From an uncultured Lachnospiraceae bacterium (lineage in GTDB: Bacteria; Bacillota; Clostridia; Lachnospirales; Lachnospiraceae), in NCBI GenBank assembly GCA_900317585.1, contig ONHG01000023.1, positions 1 to 59,019 of the forward strand: a DNA stretch of 59,019 nt. Reading direction: 5' to 3'. The first letter of the stretch is position 1; each line of letters starts with the position of its first letter. Made by a program: the position numbers and the translations under genes. This document shows, in pieces, positions 19,068 to 28,020 of this stretch. Under the pieces are notes generated by a model, which did not search any database, was not told the DNA's origin, and worked only from the letters and a program-made list of their open reading frames with translations.

Positions 19068-20038
19068 TATTTAGCCGCCTCCTTTTTCTTTCTTCTAGCT
19101 TGTTTTGCAGCTTTCTTTGCTGCTGCCTTTGATCCGTCAGGATCGCTGTCATTTGTCATTCTGTATACGATGAAGCACAGAATTGCGCTGACTATAAACA
19201 GATATACCGACAATGTTCCGGCCATACCATAGTTCTTACTCTTTAAGTGGTTGTTCAGGAACATGATAAGTGTCATTGACGTTCTGTCCGGATTTCCCTG
19301 TCCGTTTGTCAGAATCTGAGGTACATCGAACATCTGGAGTCCACCGATGATTGATGTGATGAGTGTATATGCAAGTATTGGTCGTATACTCGGTAAAGTT
19401 ATATAGAAGAATCTCTGCAATGCATTACATCCATCCAGATCTGCCGCCTCAAATACTTCTGTACTGATACCCATAACTGCTGCCATGAGCATAATAGTCG
19501 TATTACCGAACCACATAAGGAAGTTCATGAAGCCGATGAGCGATCTGGTTCCAAATACACTTCCCATAAAGTCGATAGGCTTGCTGATTACTCCCATAGA
19601 CTGCAGGATTGAGTTCACAGGACCACTGTTCGAGAACAGTGTAAAGAACAAAAGTGCAAATGCAGATGCCATAATCAGGTTTGGCAGATAAATTACTACC
19701 TTAAAAAACTGTAATTTGTGAATTTTTAATCTGGCATCAGTGAACCAGTTTGCTAAAACAAGTGCAACCACAATCTGTGGAATAAATCCGATAATCCAGA
19801 GTATAAGAGTATTCTTACCATATGTGACCATATCCGATTTAAGAAGCTCGGCATAGTTAGCCAATCCCACAAAATTCGGTCCTATTTGTTTGATTCCGGA
19901 TCTATAGTATTCATAAAAACTGAACCTTACCGTATCTACTAACGGAATCAGAGAAAAAATTAAATATGTTATGAAAAACGGAAGAATAAAGACATATCCC
20001 CATTTTGCATAGCTTACGCTCTTTCTTTTCTTCTTCAT
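19067..20038 (-). CDS. Carbohydrate ABC transporter permease, MalF type
   Basis: A 323-aa inner-membrane permease with about six helices, the MalF-like start YVFILPFFITYLIFSLIPLVDTVRFSFYE and the EAA loop FEAADLDGCNALQRFFYITLP. The C-terminal tail is strongly basic (KAAAKKAAKQARRKKKEAAK), an unusual end for this family. It lies between the binding protein gene (20108) and the MalG-type gene, the standard importer order. It probably moves beta-glucan oligosaccharides. Confidence 0.93.
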   Translation of the reverse strand: MKKKRKSVSYAKWGYVFILPFFITYLIFSLIPLVDTVRFSFYEYYRSGIKQIGPNFVGLANYAELLKSDMVTYGKNTLILWIIGFIPQIVVALVLANWFTDARLKIHKLQFFKVVIYLPNLIMASAFALLFFTLFSNSGPVNSILQSMGVISKPIDFMGSVFGTRSLIGFMNFLMWFGNTTIMLMAAVMGISTEVFEAADLDGCNALQRFFYITLPSIRPILAYTLITSIIGGLQMFDVPQILTNGQGNPDRTSMTLIMFLNNHLKSKNYGMAGTLSVYLFIVSAILCFIVYRMTNDSDPDGSKAAAKKAAKQARRKKKEAAK

Positions 20039-20063
20039 GAGACAAATTCCTTTCTGCCAGAGT

Positions 20064-20096
20064 CACCTCTGCGAAGCCCAAAGGCTCCGCATGGTG
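20064..20096 (-). other. Intercistronic stem-loop between binding protein and permease
   Basis: GCGAAGCC and GGCTCCGC pair around a CAAA loop, with CACC/GGTG extending the stem. There is no T run, so it is more likely an mRNA-stabilising or processing hairpin that raises binding protein over permease output than a terminator. Confidence 0.55.
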
Positions 20097-20107
20097 TTTT
20101 ATTTATT

Positions 20108-21499
20108 TTATTCTGGCCATGTAACCTTTTTGATATCAGGATAACGTTCTTCAATTGCTGTCTCAAAGTTTGACTTAGCCTTATCATAATCAACATTTCC
20201 CTGTAAGTAATCGCTGAATGAGTTCTGGATGAGCTCTACACATCCCTGATCATATGCTGAAAGAGGTGCAATTTTGATATTCTCAGCTACCGGTGCAAAG
20301 TAAGCAAATGGGTTCTGTCCGCCAAGGAAGTCTGATGCGAATGAATTATCTTTTGCTGCTTCCTGCATTCCTGATTTTGTATTTGTGAAATCAGAGTAAT
20401 CCTTAGAGATCTTGAGTAAGTTGTCTTTATTTGCTGTTAAAGCAAGGATGATATCCTTAACATGCTCAGGGTTATCTGTTCCAGTTGCTGCATGGATGTA
20501 AGATCCGCCCCAGTTGTACTCCTGTGGTGGTGTTGTAACAGCCCATGAGCCTTCTGCTCCATCCCAGTTTGGTGCAAGTGTGAAATCGATTCCCCATGCT
20601 GGGAAAAGGAATGCAAATACCTTTGACTGAGAACCCATTGCTTTGTTCCAGTCATCATTCCACTGGCCTTTAATGTTAGCATCAACATATCCTGCATCAA
20701 GCCAATCTTTTGAATCCTTTATCCAGTTTGTAATCTTCTTATCCACTACAACCTCATCTGCTCCAGGCTGTACCCATGAGTCATCAATTGAGTTTCCATA
20801 TAAACGGAATGTATCAGCGTAAGAAGCGAATGTGTAATATCCCTTTGCCTTAAGCTCCGCTGCTGTAGCCTTTAATGTATCCCAGTCCTTTGTCTTCTCA
20901 CCGATTGCTTCAGGATCATCTGTTCCGAATACATCCTTTGCAATATCGCGACGGTAAACTAAAAGTCCAGGACAGCACTGCCATGTTGAACCTCTCTGTA
21001 CTCCGTCTGAATCAGAAGCTGTTTTTCTTGTAAAATCGTACTGATCAGCAAACTCTTTGTCACAATCAATTCCAAGATCCTTAAGAGGCATTGCTACGTC
21101 TGCATCTTTATCTGTATATTTGAATACGTAATCTGTCTCTGATAAGAAGATATCAATCTTGTCATCATCTGCTGCATCCGCCTGATTTGAAAGAGCTTCA
21201 TCAAGCTTCTGCTGGTAAACACCATCCTGGTTAGGATTTACTATCCAATGAATTTCTGTGCCATCCTTGAGGTATGTAATTGTACCATCTTTAGAAGTTT
21301 CTTTAACCTCCGGGTAAACAGCCTCAACTCTTGTTCTGAACTCGTCGTTCCATGAATAGATATTGATAACCTTTCCCTCTGCTGCATTAGAAGCGCCTGC
21401 TCCGCCTTCTGTTCCGTTTCCTGCTGTTGTTCCACATCCTGCAAGGAGTGTTGCCCCCATAGACAGTAACAGCATTGTGCTAATCACTTTCTGTTTCAT
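20108..21499 (-). CDS. ABC sugar-binding lipoprotein 1 of the importer operon
   Basis: An extracellular solute-binding lipoprotein of 463 aa with lipobox LLAGC (Cys22) after a typical signal peptide. It is a paralogue of the protein at 16642-17991. It heads the importer operon, with the two permease genes downstream. GGGAGG stands before the ATG. The promoter carries the element shared with the GH94 and GH16 promoters, so the importer is co-regulated with the degradative enzymes. The likely ligand is a short beta-1,3 or mixed-linkage gluco-oligosaccharide, inferred from the enzymes in the locus. Confidence 0.93.
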   Translation of the reverse strand: MKQKVISTMLLLSMGATLLAGCGTTAGNGTEGGAGASNAAEGKVINIYSWNDEFRTRVEAVYPEVKETSKDGTITYLKDGTEIHWIVNPNQDGVYQQKLDEALSNQADAADDDKIDIFLSETDYVFKYTDKDADVAMPLKDLGIDCDKEFADQYDFTRKTASDSDGVQRGSTWQCCPGLLVYRRDIAKDVFGTDDPEAIGEKTKDWDTLKATAAELKAKGYYTFASYADTFRLYGNSIDDSWVQPGADEVVVDKKITNWIKDSKDWLDAGYVDANIKGQWNDDWNKAMGSQSKVFAFLFPAWGIDFTLAPNWDGAEGSWAVTTPPQEYNWGGSYIHAATGTDNPEHVKDIILALTANKDNLLKISKDYSDFTNTKSGMQEAAKDNSFASDFLGGQNPFAYFAPVAENIKIAPLSAYDQGCVELIQNSFSDYLQGNVDYDKAKSNFETAIEERYPDIKKVTWPE

Positions 21500-21593
21500 T
21501 TTTCATTTCCTCCCTTGAAACTGTTTTGATATCATCTTATGAATTAATTTGATATCTCGTTTACAGTTGTAATATACTCCTTAACCGTTTTCG

Positions 21594-21634
21594 TTTATAT
21601 TAAATCAATTGTAAAAATATCAGATTCATGTCAT
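21594..21634 (-). promoter_or_regulatory. Shared beta-glucan promoter module, importer copy
   Basis: On the minus strand the element ATGACATGAATCTGATATT (ending at 21616) is followed by 16 nt and then TATAAA (21599-21594). The same arrangement with identical 16-nt spacing occurs at 27860-27900 and 31260-31300. GATATT takes the -35 position, which fits an AraC-type activator replacing or assisting a weak -35. The start codon is 95 nt downstream of the -10. Confidence 0.75.
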
Positions 21635-21646
21635 AATAATAGAAAG

Positions 21647-21667
21647 ATGACATAAATCTAATATTTT
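21647..21667 (+). promoter_or_regulatory. Inverted partner of the shared operator, in front of araC
   Basis: The 21 bases here are the inverted repeat of 21614-21634 (19 of 21 match), separated by 12 nt. It lies 19 nt before the start codon of the divergent AraC gene, a good position for autoregulation. Confidence 0.65.
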
Positions 21668-21686
21668 GTTACAAAGGAGAACCTAT

Positions 21687-22427
21687 ATGGCACTTTCAAA
21701 AGAATGGTATGACGCAGAATATTTTGACAGCGAGAGCGAAACACTGCATCGTTCTCCAAGTATTGAATATAGTTTTTATAACGCAGTCAAAACCGGGGAT
21801 ATGGAATATGTAATAAAAAACTGCAAAGAAGATGCATTTATACACCTTGAAGGAACAGGTGTATTGTCCAGAAATACTTTACAGAATATCAAATATCACT
21901 TTGTTGTCACAACCGCCATGATCACAAGATACTGTATTGATGGAGGACTCGAGCCTGAGCAGGCATACCGCCTGAGTGACTTCTATATACTTAAGATGGA
22001 CAGCTGCTCCACCGTACGCCAGGTTGCTGACCTGCATCACGAGATGGCAAAGGATTTCACAGGTAAGATGGTGCTGCAGAAGAAATCGTCTATCCTCTCA
22101 AAGCCTGTTACCCAGTGTGTTGACTATATATACAGCCATATAAAAGAGCGTATCACAATAGCTGATCTGGCTGCATACACAGGTCTTTCCGAGAGCTATC
22201 TTTCAAGGGTATTCAAGCAGAATCTCGGTGTTTCGATAAGTGATTATATAAGGGAAAAGAAAATAGAAAAAGCGACTCACCTGCTCAAATACTCAGATAA
22301 GCCGATTATAGATATAGCCAACTACCTGTCATTTTCATCACAGAGCCACTTTATCCAGATATTCGAGAGTTTTATGGGACTTACCCCAAAGAAATATCGC
22401 GACAGGTACTACAAATCCATGTGGTAG
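21687..22427 (+). CDS. AraC-family transcriptional regulator, divergent from the importer
   Basis: A 246-aa protein with a C-terminal pair of helix-turn-helix motifs (ITIADLAAYTGLSESYLSRVFKQ; PIIDIANYLSFSSQSHFIQIFESFMGLTPKKYRDRY). The N-terminal 140 residues lack the cupin pattern of ordinary AraC sensors and are unassigned. AAAGGAGA stands before ATG 21687. It is transcribed away from the importer operon, and an inverted pair of the shared operator sits between them, so it is the leading candidate to bind that element. A strong terminator follows. Confidence 0.9.
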   Translation: MALSKEWYDAEYFDSESETLHRSPSIEYSFYNAVKTGDMEYVIKNCKEDAFIHLEGTGVLSRNTLQNIKYHFVVTTAMITRYCIDGGLEPEQAYRLSDFYILKMDSCSTVRQVADLHHEMAKDFTGKMVLQKKSSILSKPVTQCVDYIYSHIKERITIADLAAYTGLSESYLSRVFKQNLGVSISDYIREKKIEKATHLLKYSDKPIIDIANYLSFSSQSHFIQIFESFMGLTPKKYRDRYYKSMW

Positions 22428-22458
22428 CCTGATGCCAAAAGCCTTGTACTGCGCACAA

Positions 22459-22491
22459 AAAATTCCCACACAAACATGCGTGGGAATTTTT
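22459..22491. terminator. Bidirectional terminator between araC and the GH94 pair
   Basis: AAAATTCCCAC pairs with GTGGGAATTTT, flanked by A and T runs on both sides. It can end the plus-strand araC gene and the minus-strand GH94 operon. Confidence 0.9.
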
Positions 22492-22543
22492 ATTTAGCTG
22501 ATACCCAATGATACGATATCAAACGCTATTAATTTATAAACTA

Positions 22544-25246
22544 TCACTCTATGTATATCTCAACCGTATGACATTTGTCTGTAGAAAGCATTTCAATAGC
22601 ATGCTTTGGAATACGCACGCTGTTTCCTGTAACATTTTCCACTTTTACATCATCACAAAGCGCTCTTTTGACCTGCGCATCCCCAGGTTCGAGCTTATCA
22701 GGATTGTGAACTGAGATATTAAATCTATGACCTGCAAATTCTAACGAAACTTTTGCATCACCTTTTTCGTTATACTGCTGTGGCATGAGTGCAGGCTCAA
22801 TAACAAGATCTCCAAGCTCTCCATGGACTCCGTATACAGATGTTATCATAGTAAGCATATACCAGCTTGCGGCACCTGTAAGGTATGAATACAGACCTCT
22901 TCCATCATTATCAAAATACTCCGGTACTCCCGGATACATCCTGCTTCTGTCAAAGTCCATCGCAGTATCAAGAAGCGTCTTTAATACCTTGTAACCCTCT
23001 TTTATAAAGCCCTGTTTGTAGAGCGCATTGGCATACATTACAGCCATATGTGAGAATACAGCACCATTTTCTTTTTCACCATATGCAAATCCAAACATTC
23101 TTCCAAGATCAAACTTTTCTTCCTTAAAATCAGTGTTTAGTCTGTAGCCGCCGGCTTTTTGATCAAACAGATATTTGTCTGCGCTATTACAGATTGCCTT
23201 GATCTGTTCTTTTTTTGCGGTTCCACTCATGATGGCAAATACCTGTCCTGTAAGCATCATGCGTACATCTCCACTCTCACATCTTTCCACCGGTCTGCCG
23301 TTATTGTCATAATATCCGTTGAACCAGCCTCCATCCGTGCCATCTGATATCCATTCGTTTTCGCGAATGTTTTTCATCATCCACTCAGCCTTATGCTCCA
23401 GGTTTTCGCAAATCGCAGCTATTGGGACAAGAGCAGTGCCTCCGCTTGTGCAGTTCTCACATGCCTTTGCATAGCTCATGAGAAGCTCCTGCTTTTTGTC
23501 AGGGCAGTTGTAAAGTACTTCGTCATCAGCAAGCAGCAGCTTAAGCTCCTCTAACACCTCAATCCTGTTTATTCCGCTTATTTTTACCACATTTCTTAAA
23601 CACTTTACTATATCAAGCAGATTTCCGGCATATGCACATGTAAATGCAACACTTTCGCCTTTGTCCCATGCCATATCGAGCGCATCGTTCCAGTCTGCAC
23701 CGTGCAGCTTCATCTCGTTGTGCTCCCCCACATCATAGAAAGCGCACAGATTTTGGATCAGAATATGCTCTAAAATTGTTCCAAAATATATCTGACCGCC
23801 TGCCGTCCTTTGTTTGTTACCATATGTAGTATTCCATGCTTTATCATGGCTTGTGCCTCTCATGGACTGGTAATCCTTAAAGTACGTCGTACGATCAAAA
23901 AGTACATCTATATCACCGGTCTGGTCAATATAAAGCTTGGTGGTTACAAATGGCCAGAATGCGTGATCCATCCATACACGTGTGATGTTATTTCTGTCAG
24001 CGATAAACTCGCCAGGCTCGTTTCCTATAATAGTCGCATTGGTTCCATCAATTCTCACACCACCATAATTGTTTACAATCATCCTGCGGACATCCGAAGG
24101 CTCCATAAGTAAAAGTGCAAGACAGTCCTGCCATAGATCTCTCCAGCCTCTTCCACCTTTTCCATAATCATGATGTGGAAGGAATGAACAGCCGTATATT
24201 CTTCGTAAGATAGGTTGAAAACATATCCATTTAAGATAATTGTCCTCCTTGGCATTTCCTGTCTCAAAATCAATATTTACCTTGTCTATCCAGTGTTTCT
24301 TGACGGTGTTTAGTTCTTCTTTTACTTCAAGTACACTGCGGTACCGTCCGGTAATGGCATTTACGTCATTTCCTTTTTCCGTAAGACCTGCAAGCATGAT
24401 ATAGCTTACCGTCTCCAGCGGTTTTATAATACGGTTTGCAAATTTTATTGCTCCGACTGCTTCTTTTCCCTGAAATTTTTCTCCGGCCTTTGCACCTGCT
24501 TTTTCAGTTCTGACTGCCTCAGGAATAAGGAAAGAGCCTCCCTCTCCTATAAACTGCTCAACGGCAGGATAGAAACTCTCAGGGCTTTCTCCGTTTCCGG
24601 ATGATCCATATACGAAGTAGCTTATATCATTTTTCCGGTGTCCACGCTCATCAAATGAGAGGACAGGTGTAACCTCAATGCCGTATTGTGTGGTTTCTAT
24701 TCTGTGCAAAAGTGATGTCACATGTCTGTGATCCCTGATATTGTCAGCACTTCTGCCATAGATTGGGATTGCCCCGATTGGGACTATCTCCATAGCCTCA
24801 TCTGTCTTGTTAGTGATCTCCACAAGCATGACTTCCATGCTTCCATCAAGTGTGACAAATGATGTCGTGTCGGCCTCTAACCCATATATCTTTGAGGCAC
24901 GGTGCAGCTTCTGCCACATTAAACCTGCCTCAAGCTCACTTTCATCCTGATTACCTGTAAATCTGTCGGCCTCCTGCTGTGCAGATGATCCGCATACTGA
25001 CCAGAAGCCCTTCCCCACAATCCGACACCAGAAATTTCTGGTGCCTTTATTGTTGTGGAGATTTTCTATACTAACAGGTTCCAGAAGAAAGGTATTCTGG
25101 CTTGTTTTACTGTCTCCGCCGAGAGTTGGTGTAATGCTTGATTTAAGCCCTTTTTCCCCTGCAAGCGGCAGATACAGTCCACTGTAGTTTTCGGGATTTT
25201 TGATCCTGAAGGTTCCATATTTGTCTATAAAATCTATATTTTTCAT
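22544..25246 (-). CDS. GH94 family glycoside phosphorylase, laminaribiose phosphorylase-like
   Basis: A 900-aa cytosolic GH94 enzyme that would split a beta-gluco-disaccharide or oligosaccharide with phosphate, giving glucose 1-phosphate. The (alpha/alpha)6 barrel core has GGRGWRDLWQD (the phosphorylase W-R-D-x-x-Q-D motif), DHAFWP and the catalytic-site GADWNDALDMA with DWND at 518-521. The N-terminal beta-sandwich domain and length of about 900 residues resemble laminaribiose phosphorylases more than the roughly 810-aa cellobiose enzymes; substrate is an inference. ATG 25246 is chosen; a TTG 24 nt upstream has no ribosome site, although AGAGGA lies 12 nt before the ATG. It is the second gene of an operon, 90 bp after the other GH94 gene. 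Confidence 0.85.
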   Translation of the reverse strand: MKNIDFIDKYGTFRIKNPENYSGLYLPLAGEKGLKSSITPTLGGDSKTSQNTFLLEPVSIENLHNNKGTRNFWCRIVGKGFWSVCGSSAQQEADRFTGNQDESELEAGLMWQKLHRASKIYGLEADTTSFVTLDGSMEVMLVEITNKTDEAMEIVPIGAIPIYGRSADNIRDHRHVTSLLHRIETTQYGIEVTPVLSFDERGHRKNDISYFVYGSSGNGESPESFYPAVEQFIGEGGSFLIPEAVRTEKAGAKAGEKFQGKEAVGAIKFANRIIKPLETVSYIMLAGLTEKGNDVNAITGRYRSVLEVKEELNTVKKHWIDKVNIDFETGNAKEDNYLKWICFQPILRRIYGCSFLPHHDYGKGGRGWRDLWQDCLALLLMEPSDVRRMIVNNYGGVRIDGTNATIIGNEPGEFIADRNNITRVWMDHAFWPFVTTKLYIDQTGDIDVLFDRTTYFKDYQSMRGTSHDKAWNTTYGNKQRTAGGQIYFGTILEHILIQNLCAFYDVGEHNEMKLHGADWNDALDMAWDKGESVAFTCAYAGNLLDIVKCLRNVVKISGINRIEVLEELKLLLADDEVLYNCPDKKQELLMSYAKACENCTSGGTALVPIAAICENLEHKAEWMMKNIRENEWISDGTDGGWFNGYYDNNGRPVERCESGDVRMMLTGQVFAIMSGTAKKEQIKAICNSADKYLFDQKAGGYRLNTDFKEEKFDLGRMFGFAYGEKENGAVFSHMAVMYANALYKQGFIKEGYKVLKTLLDTAMDFDRSRMYPGVPEYFDNDGRGLYSYLTGAASWYMLTMITSVYGVHGELGDLVIEPALMPQQYNEKGDAKVSLEFAGHRFNISVHNPDKLEPGDAQVKRALCDDVKVENVTGNSVRIPKHAIEMLSTDKCHTVEIYIE

Positions 25247-25336
25247 ATTTTCAATCAATCCTCTATACAATTACAAATCAAATTTTCACGCACCATATAC
25301 AATCCTATGGCAGTCATTATCCCACCTACGGAAAAT

Positions 25337-27748
25337 TTACATGGTAAGCTCAATCTCTGTCTGCTCGCTAAGAAGCTCTTTTGGAATATAGTCTCCCTCA
25401 ACTGCCTGTCCGTTTACAAGAAGGCTCTTGCATCCGCTCTCAACATGATCAGGATTTTTTACAACTATATGAAGATGGCATCCCCTGAAATCCTTCTCTA
25501 TCTCGAATCCATCCCAAGCTTTTGGAATAGACGGAGCAATATGAAGTCCATAGAAATCAGGACGCATACCAAGTATTCCCTCTACACATCCAACCATGAC
25601 TGTTGAAGCAGTTCCTGTGAGCCAGTGTACATGTGAACGTCCAAAGTTTGGACTTGCTTTTCCTTCAGTAAACTGTCCATAGCAGTACGGCTCAAGTCTT
25701 CTTATCTCTGCTCTGTCATTCTGTGCGGCAGGAGCATTTTCAATAAAATACTTAAAAGCTCTGTCTCCATGTCCTTTAAGTGCCTCAGCAAGAATTATCC
25801 AGCCCTGTGACTGTGAGAATATTCCTGCATTCTCTTTAGTTCCCGCATTGTATATCACTGCAAGTGCTCCGTCGAATGCGTGTGCATGATATGGAGGATC
25901 CATAAGAATGGCACCATACTCGGTATTGAGTCTTTCATATACCATTTCAAGAGCCTTATCAGCCTGCTCATCACTTGCAAATCCACTTATAACAGCCCAG
26001 CTCTGTGGGTTGAGCCACATATTTGCCTCAGGATCATCACGCTTTCCGATAACCTGTCCATCCCCTGTAAATCCACGGATAAATCTGTCCTCGTTCCAGC
26101 AAAGCTCCTGAATGATCTTTCCGAGTTTTTCCTGGCTCTCATCAAGATATGCGATATATTCATCATCTTTCTTATAGGCTGCAAACTCTTTTAATATAGT
26201 CATTGCATAGTAGAACTGAAATGCTACGAAGGTTGACTCTCCATCTGCACCAAGCCTCAGGCAGTCATTCCAGTCTGCGTAAAGTCCTGCAGGCATTCCA
26301 TGTTTTCCGAGGTGGTTCATCGAAAAATCAATTGCTCTCTTTAAATGCTCGTAAACCGTTCCCTCATCCTTGTTGGCGAATGGAATGACCTCATCTATAA
26401 ATGCTACATTTCCTGTCTCTGATACATATTTGTATACAGTAGGGAAAAGCCATAATGCATCATCAGCTCTGTAAGCCGGATGTCCTGTCTCCTGTACATA
26501 GGAAGCATCGTCAGGAGTATCCTCATGTCCCGGATTGTGTGTAAACTTGACAAGCGGAAGTCCTCCACCGTTATCAACCTGTGCTGAGAGCATGAATCTG
26601 ATCTTTTCAACAGCCATCTCAGGTGCAAGGTGTATAACACCCTGAATATCCTGGACTGTATCACGGTATCCGTATCCGTTTCTGAGTCCACAGTATGTAA
26701 ATGATGCAGCCCTTGACCAGATAAATGTCATGAAACAGTTATATGCGTTCCATGTATTGATCATTGTGTTGAACTCATCACTTGGTGTATTAATCTGGAA
26801 ATGAGATAACTGTCCATGCCAGTATGCGATAAGCTCCTCAAGTTCTTTGTCGCAGACAGCTTTTGTATCCGTGTAAGAATCAACAATCTTTCCTGCTGTC
26901 TCATTATCTATCATTCCAACTAAGAATGCTATTGTCTTTGTCTCGCCCGGTGCCAGCTCCAATACTGTTGTGATTGCTCCACAGCTATTCTCGTTGTAGT
27001 TGCCGTGGTTGTTAAGCTTTCCGCTCTCTACTCCGACAGGATTGCCATATCTGTGATATTCTCCGAGAAATTCTCCCCTGTCACCGCACCAGCTGTCAAC
27101 AGGTGCTCCTGCAAGTCCGATAAATCTGTTTACCACATCCTTGTTGTCAATTTCCTTGCCATCCTCGATGCGGTCAAGATTGGCATGGATCATCTGACGC
27201 ACTCTGTTCTCCACAAATACTGTCTTTGTAATATACTGTGAATACTGCAGATTCACCTGATCCTGCTCATAGTTGCTGTTATTTGTAAACTCAGCGTAGC
27301 CTGTAATATTAAGGCTTCTTGCCTTATCAGAATTATTCGTCACGCTCAAATTCCACACTTCGTATGTCTTGTTCAGCGGAACGTAATATCTTACTTCTGA
27401 ATGAATACCGCTGTAATCAGCCATCATCTTTGTGTATGCTGTTCCATGATGACACTCACTCTTGTATTCATTCAAATCCTTTCCTACAGGCTGCCACGAA
27501 GCTGACCAGTAATCCTTGCTGCCGTTGTCTCTGATATAAATATATCTGCCAGGCTCATCGAACTGATTAAACACATATCTCAAAAGCCTTCCGTTTGCAC
27601 CTGACTTTGCAAAGCTGTATCCACCTGCATTATTGGAAACAATTGCTCCATACTCCGGTGATCCAAGATAGTTTACCCATGGTGCCGGTGTGTCAGGTCT
27701 TGTAATAACATATTCTTTTTTTGATTCATCAAAATATCCGTATTTCAT
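25337..27748 (-). CDS. GH94 family glycoside phosphorylase, cellobiose phosphorylase-like
   Basis: An 803-aa GH94 enzyme of the length and architecture of cellobiose phosphorylase. Visible motifs are the N-terminal WVNYLGSPEYGAIVSNNAGGYSF, the WSASWQP strand, the YGYRDTVQDIQG phosphorylase motif at about 358-370, ETGHPAYRADDALWL and the catalytic ADWNDCLRLG with DWND at 492-495. It produces glucose 1-phosphate plus glucose without using ATP. TAAGGA precedes the ATG. It is the first gene of the GH94 operon, whose promoter carries the shared element at 27860-27900. A beta-1,4 link preference is likely from family resemblance; with the second GH94 enzyme this suits mixed-linkage beta-glucan breakdown. 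Confidence 0.88.
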   Translation of the reverse strand: MKYGYFDESKKEYVITRPDTPAPWVNYLGSPEYGAIVSNNAGGYSFAKSGANGRLLRYVFNQFDEPGRYIYIRDNGSKDYWSASWQPVGKDLNEYKSECHHGTAYTKMMADYSGIHSEVRYYVPLNKTYEVWNLSVTNNSDKARSLNITGYAEFTNNSNYEQDQVNLQYSQYITKTVFVENRVRQMIHANLDRIEDGKEIDNKDVVNRFIGLAGAPVDSWCGDRGEFLGEYHRYGNPVGVESGKLNNHGNYNENSCGAITTVLELAPGETKTIAFLVGMIDNETAGKIVDSYTDTKAVCDKELEELIAYWHGQLSHFQINTPSDEFNTMINTWNAYNCFMTFIWSRAASFTYCGLRNGYGYRDTVQDIQGVIHLAPEMAVEKIRFMLSAQVDNGGGLPLVKFTHNPGHEDTPDDASYVQETGHPAYRADDALWLFPTVYKYVSETGNVAFIDEVIPFANKDEGTVYEHLKRAIDFSMNHLGKHGMPAGLYADWNDCLRLGADGESTFVAFQFYYAMTILKEFAAYKKDDEYIAYLDESQEKLGKIIQELCWNEDRFIRGFTGDGQVIGKRDDPEANMWLNPQSWAVISGFASDEQADKALEMVYERLNTEYGAILMDPPYHAHAFDGALAVIYNAGTKENAGIFSQSQGWIILAEALKGHGDRAFKYFIENAPAAQNDRAEIRRLEPYCYGQFTEGKASPNFGRSHVHWLTGTASTVMVGCVEGILGMRPDFYGLHIAPSIPKAWDGFEIEKDFRGCHLHIVVKNPDHVESGCKSLLVNGQAVEGDYIPKELLSEQTEIELTM

Positions 27749-27859
27749 ATTCCTTACTCCATTCTCTACTTATTATATGATCTGCGGTTACAACTGCCTC
27801 CAACGTATATTTAGCAGTAAGCCATTTTCGTAATATAATATACATTTTTGCAGTAGTGT

Positions 27860-27900
27860 ATTATACAAAATTATTTCTTAAAATATCAGATTCATGACAT
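27860..27900 (-). promoter_or_regulatory. Shared beta-glucan promoter module, GH94 operon copy
   Basis: The element ATGTCATGAATCTGATATT on the minus strand is followed by 16 nt and TATAAT (27865-27860), the same plan as the importer and GH16 promoters. The element is 132 nt before the start codon. Confidence 0.75.
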
Positions 27901-27929
27901 AACTAAACTTATCTCACAATATATAAAAA

Positions 27930-27951
27930 ACCGGACGCATACGCGCCCGGT
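27930..27951 (-). terminator. Terminator after the GH16 gene
   Basis: ACCGGGCGC and GCGTCCGGT form a stem around GTAT on the minus strand, followed by a run of T. It lies 70 nt past the GH16 stop and just before the GH94 promoter. Confidence 0.85.
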
Positions 27952-28020
27952 CCTTGAAAGGAATATGTATTTTACTAAAACTGTCCGAGATACGGTATAC
28001 GGAGCAGTTAAAGTACGTGG

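Noticed and set aside
20064-20096. c-di-GMP riboswitch-like hairpin
   Set aside because: It has a GCGAAGCC/GGCTCCGC stem, but the conserved GEMM core and tetraloop-receptor parts are missing.
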